Origin: Stercorarius parasiticus
Taxonomy: Eukaryota; Chordata; Aves; Charadriiformes; Stercorariidae
Direction: 5' to 3'
Assembly (NCBI GenBank): GCA_013396915.1
Contig: VWZL01000298.1
Location: 1,154,695 to 1,218,694, forward strand
DNA length: 64,000 nt
Both the position numbers and the translations under genes were made by a program. Below, in pieces: positions 63,055-64,000 of the stretch. The notes under the pieces are model-generated. The model worked only from the letters and a program-made list of their open reading frames with translations. It made no database searches and was not told the DNA's origin. The stretch's first letter is position 1; each line of letters opens with the position of its first letter.

Positions 63055-63530
63055 TGGTCTAGTTGGAGGTCCGTAACAAGTGATGTTCCCCAGGGGTCAG
63101 TACTGGGTCCAGTCCTCTTCAATATATTCATCAATGACCTGGATGAGGGGATAGAGTGCACCCTCGGCAAATTTGCTGATGACACAAAACTGGGAGGGGT
63201 GGCTGACACACCAGAAGACTGTGCTGCCGTACAGCGAGACCTGGACAGGCCAGAGAGTTGGGCAGAGAGGAACCTTATGAAATTCAACAAGGCCAAGTGT
63301 AGGGTGCTGCACCTGGGGAGGAATAACCCCATGCACCGGTACAGGTTGGGGGGCTGACCTGCTGGAGAACAACTAGGTGGAAAGAGACCTTGGAGTCCTG
63401 GTGGACAACAGGATGACCATGAGCCAGCAATGTGCCCTCGTGGCCAAGAAGGCCAATGGCATCCTGCGGTGCATCAAGAAGAGTGTGGCAAGCAGGTCAA
63501 GGGAGGTCATCCTCCCCCTCTACTCTGCCT
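63055..63530 (+). mobile_element. CR1 LINE ORF2 fragment (plus strand), cut by an N gap
   Basis: On the plus strand from about 63064 the frame reads [20 protein letters not shown], then [20 protein letters not shown], including the catalytic FADD motif of the reverse transcriptase. It continues to [20 protein letters not shown]-run near 63348-63353 carries what looks like one extra G, shifting the frame. The reading resumes as [20 protein letters not shown] through [10 protein letters not shown] and stops at the N gap. It is a fairly young-looking but broken copy. Its 5' end is truncated near 63055, and its 3' end is either in the gap or was cut by the next element. Confidence 0.93.
63064..63530 (+). 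pseudogene. CR1 reverse-transcriptase remnant with FADD motif
   Basis: Palm/thumb region of CR1 ORF2: [11 protein letters not shown] (RT block 4), FADDTKL (block 5, catalytic aspartates present), KFN..KC.VLHLG (block 6-7), then the post-[22 protein letters not shown] section. One frameshift near 63350 separates the two halves; there is no start and no end, so it cannot make an active enzyme. Confidence 0.85.
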
Positions 63531-63651
63531 NNNNNNNNNNNNNNNNNNNNNNNNNNNNNNNNNNNNNNNNNNNNNNNNNNNNNNNNNNNNNNNNNNNNNN
63601 NNNNNNNNNNNNNNNNNNNNNNNNNNNNNNNNNNNNNNNNNNNNNNNNNNN
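63531..63651. other. Assembly gap of 121 N between CR1 and an LTR-like segment
   Basis: The run of 121 N starts inside CR1 ORF2 (LYSA) and ends where a TGTGGAGG terminus begins. The true missing length is unknown. Confidence 0.98.
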
Positions 63652-64000
63652 TGTGGAGGAATGGCTGAGTGAGAAGGGACATGATCTGATTGCGATGAAC
63701 AATCCAGCCTTCTGACATGCGCCTTGAGGAGAAGCCTTAGCTACAGTATGTGACTGTGAACTCTCCTTGAAGCTCTGCAGGGAGCAGAAGTAACAAGACG
63801 GTAAACAAGATAAGGAGAGCTACATCTGCAAGTAGAGGAAGAAAGTTACATTGGGTAGCGATGGGAAACACAAGCCGCGTGCCAATGAAATAGTTGGACG
63901 TGTACCAATGAAATAGTTGGACATGTACCAATGAAATAATTGCTTTAAAGTAAACATAGGTTGTAAACCAATCACATAGCTGTCACTATCATGTACTTTT
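63652..64000 (+). mobile_element. Probable 5' part (U3) of an endogenous retrovirus LTR, truncated by window end
   Basis: Directly after the gap the sequence starts TGTGGAGGAATGGCTGAGTG, compatible with a retroviral LTR 5' end. It continues with sequence unlike the CR1 on the other side. It then has an enhancer-like cluster: three CCAATGAAATA.TTGG units spaced exactly 23 bases apart (63882, 63905, 63928) and a fourth CCAATCACATAG at 63968. Multiple CCAAT boxes are usual in avian retroviral U3 regions. No TATA box, polyadenylation signal or 3' terminus is inside the window, so the class (I would guess ERVK-like) and length are open. The alternative is an unrelated repeat or unique DNA. Confidence 0.5.
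63882..63945 (+). promoter_or_regulatory. Tandem CCAAT-box array, 23 bp period, three copies
   Basis: CCAATGAAATAGTTGGAC at 63882 and 63905, and CCAATGAAATAATTG at 63928, form a tandem repeat with a constant 23 base period, close to two helical turns. NF-Y is the known binder of CCAAT boxes. The two full units carry CCAA near the start and TTGG at the end, giving inverted CCAA/TTGG pairs. Confidence 0.7.

Noticed and set aside
1..64000. CRISPR arrays, operons, bacterial promoters, tRNA and rRNA genes
   Set aside because: None seen; the window is vertebrate nuclear DNA.

Overview
This is a 64 kb piece of AT-rich vertebrate nuclear DNA, almost certainly from a bird. The evidence is the repeat content. 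There are several CR1 LINE fragments with the avian 3' signature (CCTTCCAACCC followed by ATTCTATG-type tails). There is a solo endogenous retrovirus LTR of the TGTCCTGG...CACGACA type. There are also older CR1 relics. No bacterial-style gene organisation, tRNA, rRNA or CRISPR array is present. I could not support any intact protein-coding gene. The longest open frames (130-160 codons) lack recognisable domains and look like chance, so the window is best read as intergenic or deep intronic sequence.

Layout. 1-6547: unique AT-rich DNA. 6548-7640: minus-strand CR1 interrupted by a 96-base run of N. 8552-9327: minus-strand solo LTR with a perfect 5 bp target-site duplication. 9333-19129: unique. 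19130-19340: ancient CR1 reverse-transcriptase relic. 22570-23200: a second ancient CR1 RT relic, part of which recurs at 24485-24612. 25952-26057: pure polypyrimidine tract. 32925-33149: short CR1 3' end. 33150-49734: about 16.5 kb with no recognisable transposon and several segments that read like conserved non-coding DNA. 49735-50632: a CR1 copy with its 5' part inverted, carrying a perfect 26 bp inverted repeat at the junction region. 55030-55258: a possible exon-like minus-strand segment. 55640-56220: GC-rich block of uncertain origin. 57285-57757: CR1 3' end. 58826-59440: two identical 307 bp copies separated by a single N. 63055-63530: CR1 RT domain running into a 121-base N gap. 63652-64000: probable start of another retroviral LTR, cut by the window end.

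No genes here can be said to work together. What the sequence does record is transposon history (old CR1 lineages, younger CR1 tails, a probably young solo LTR and a partial LTR) and three assembly discontinuities, two of them inside or at CR1 copies. The most useful points for a reader are the probable false duplication at 58826-59440, the dated-looking solo LTR, the inverted CR1 with its hairpin, and the tandem CCAAT cluster at the right edge. Repeat family names are from memory of consensus sequences and were not checked against a database.
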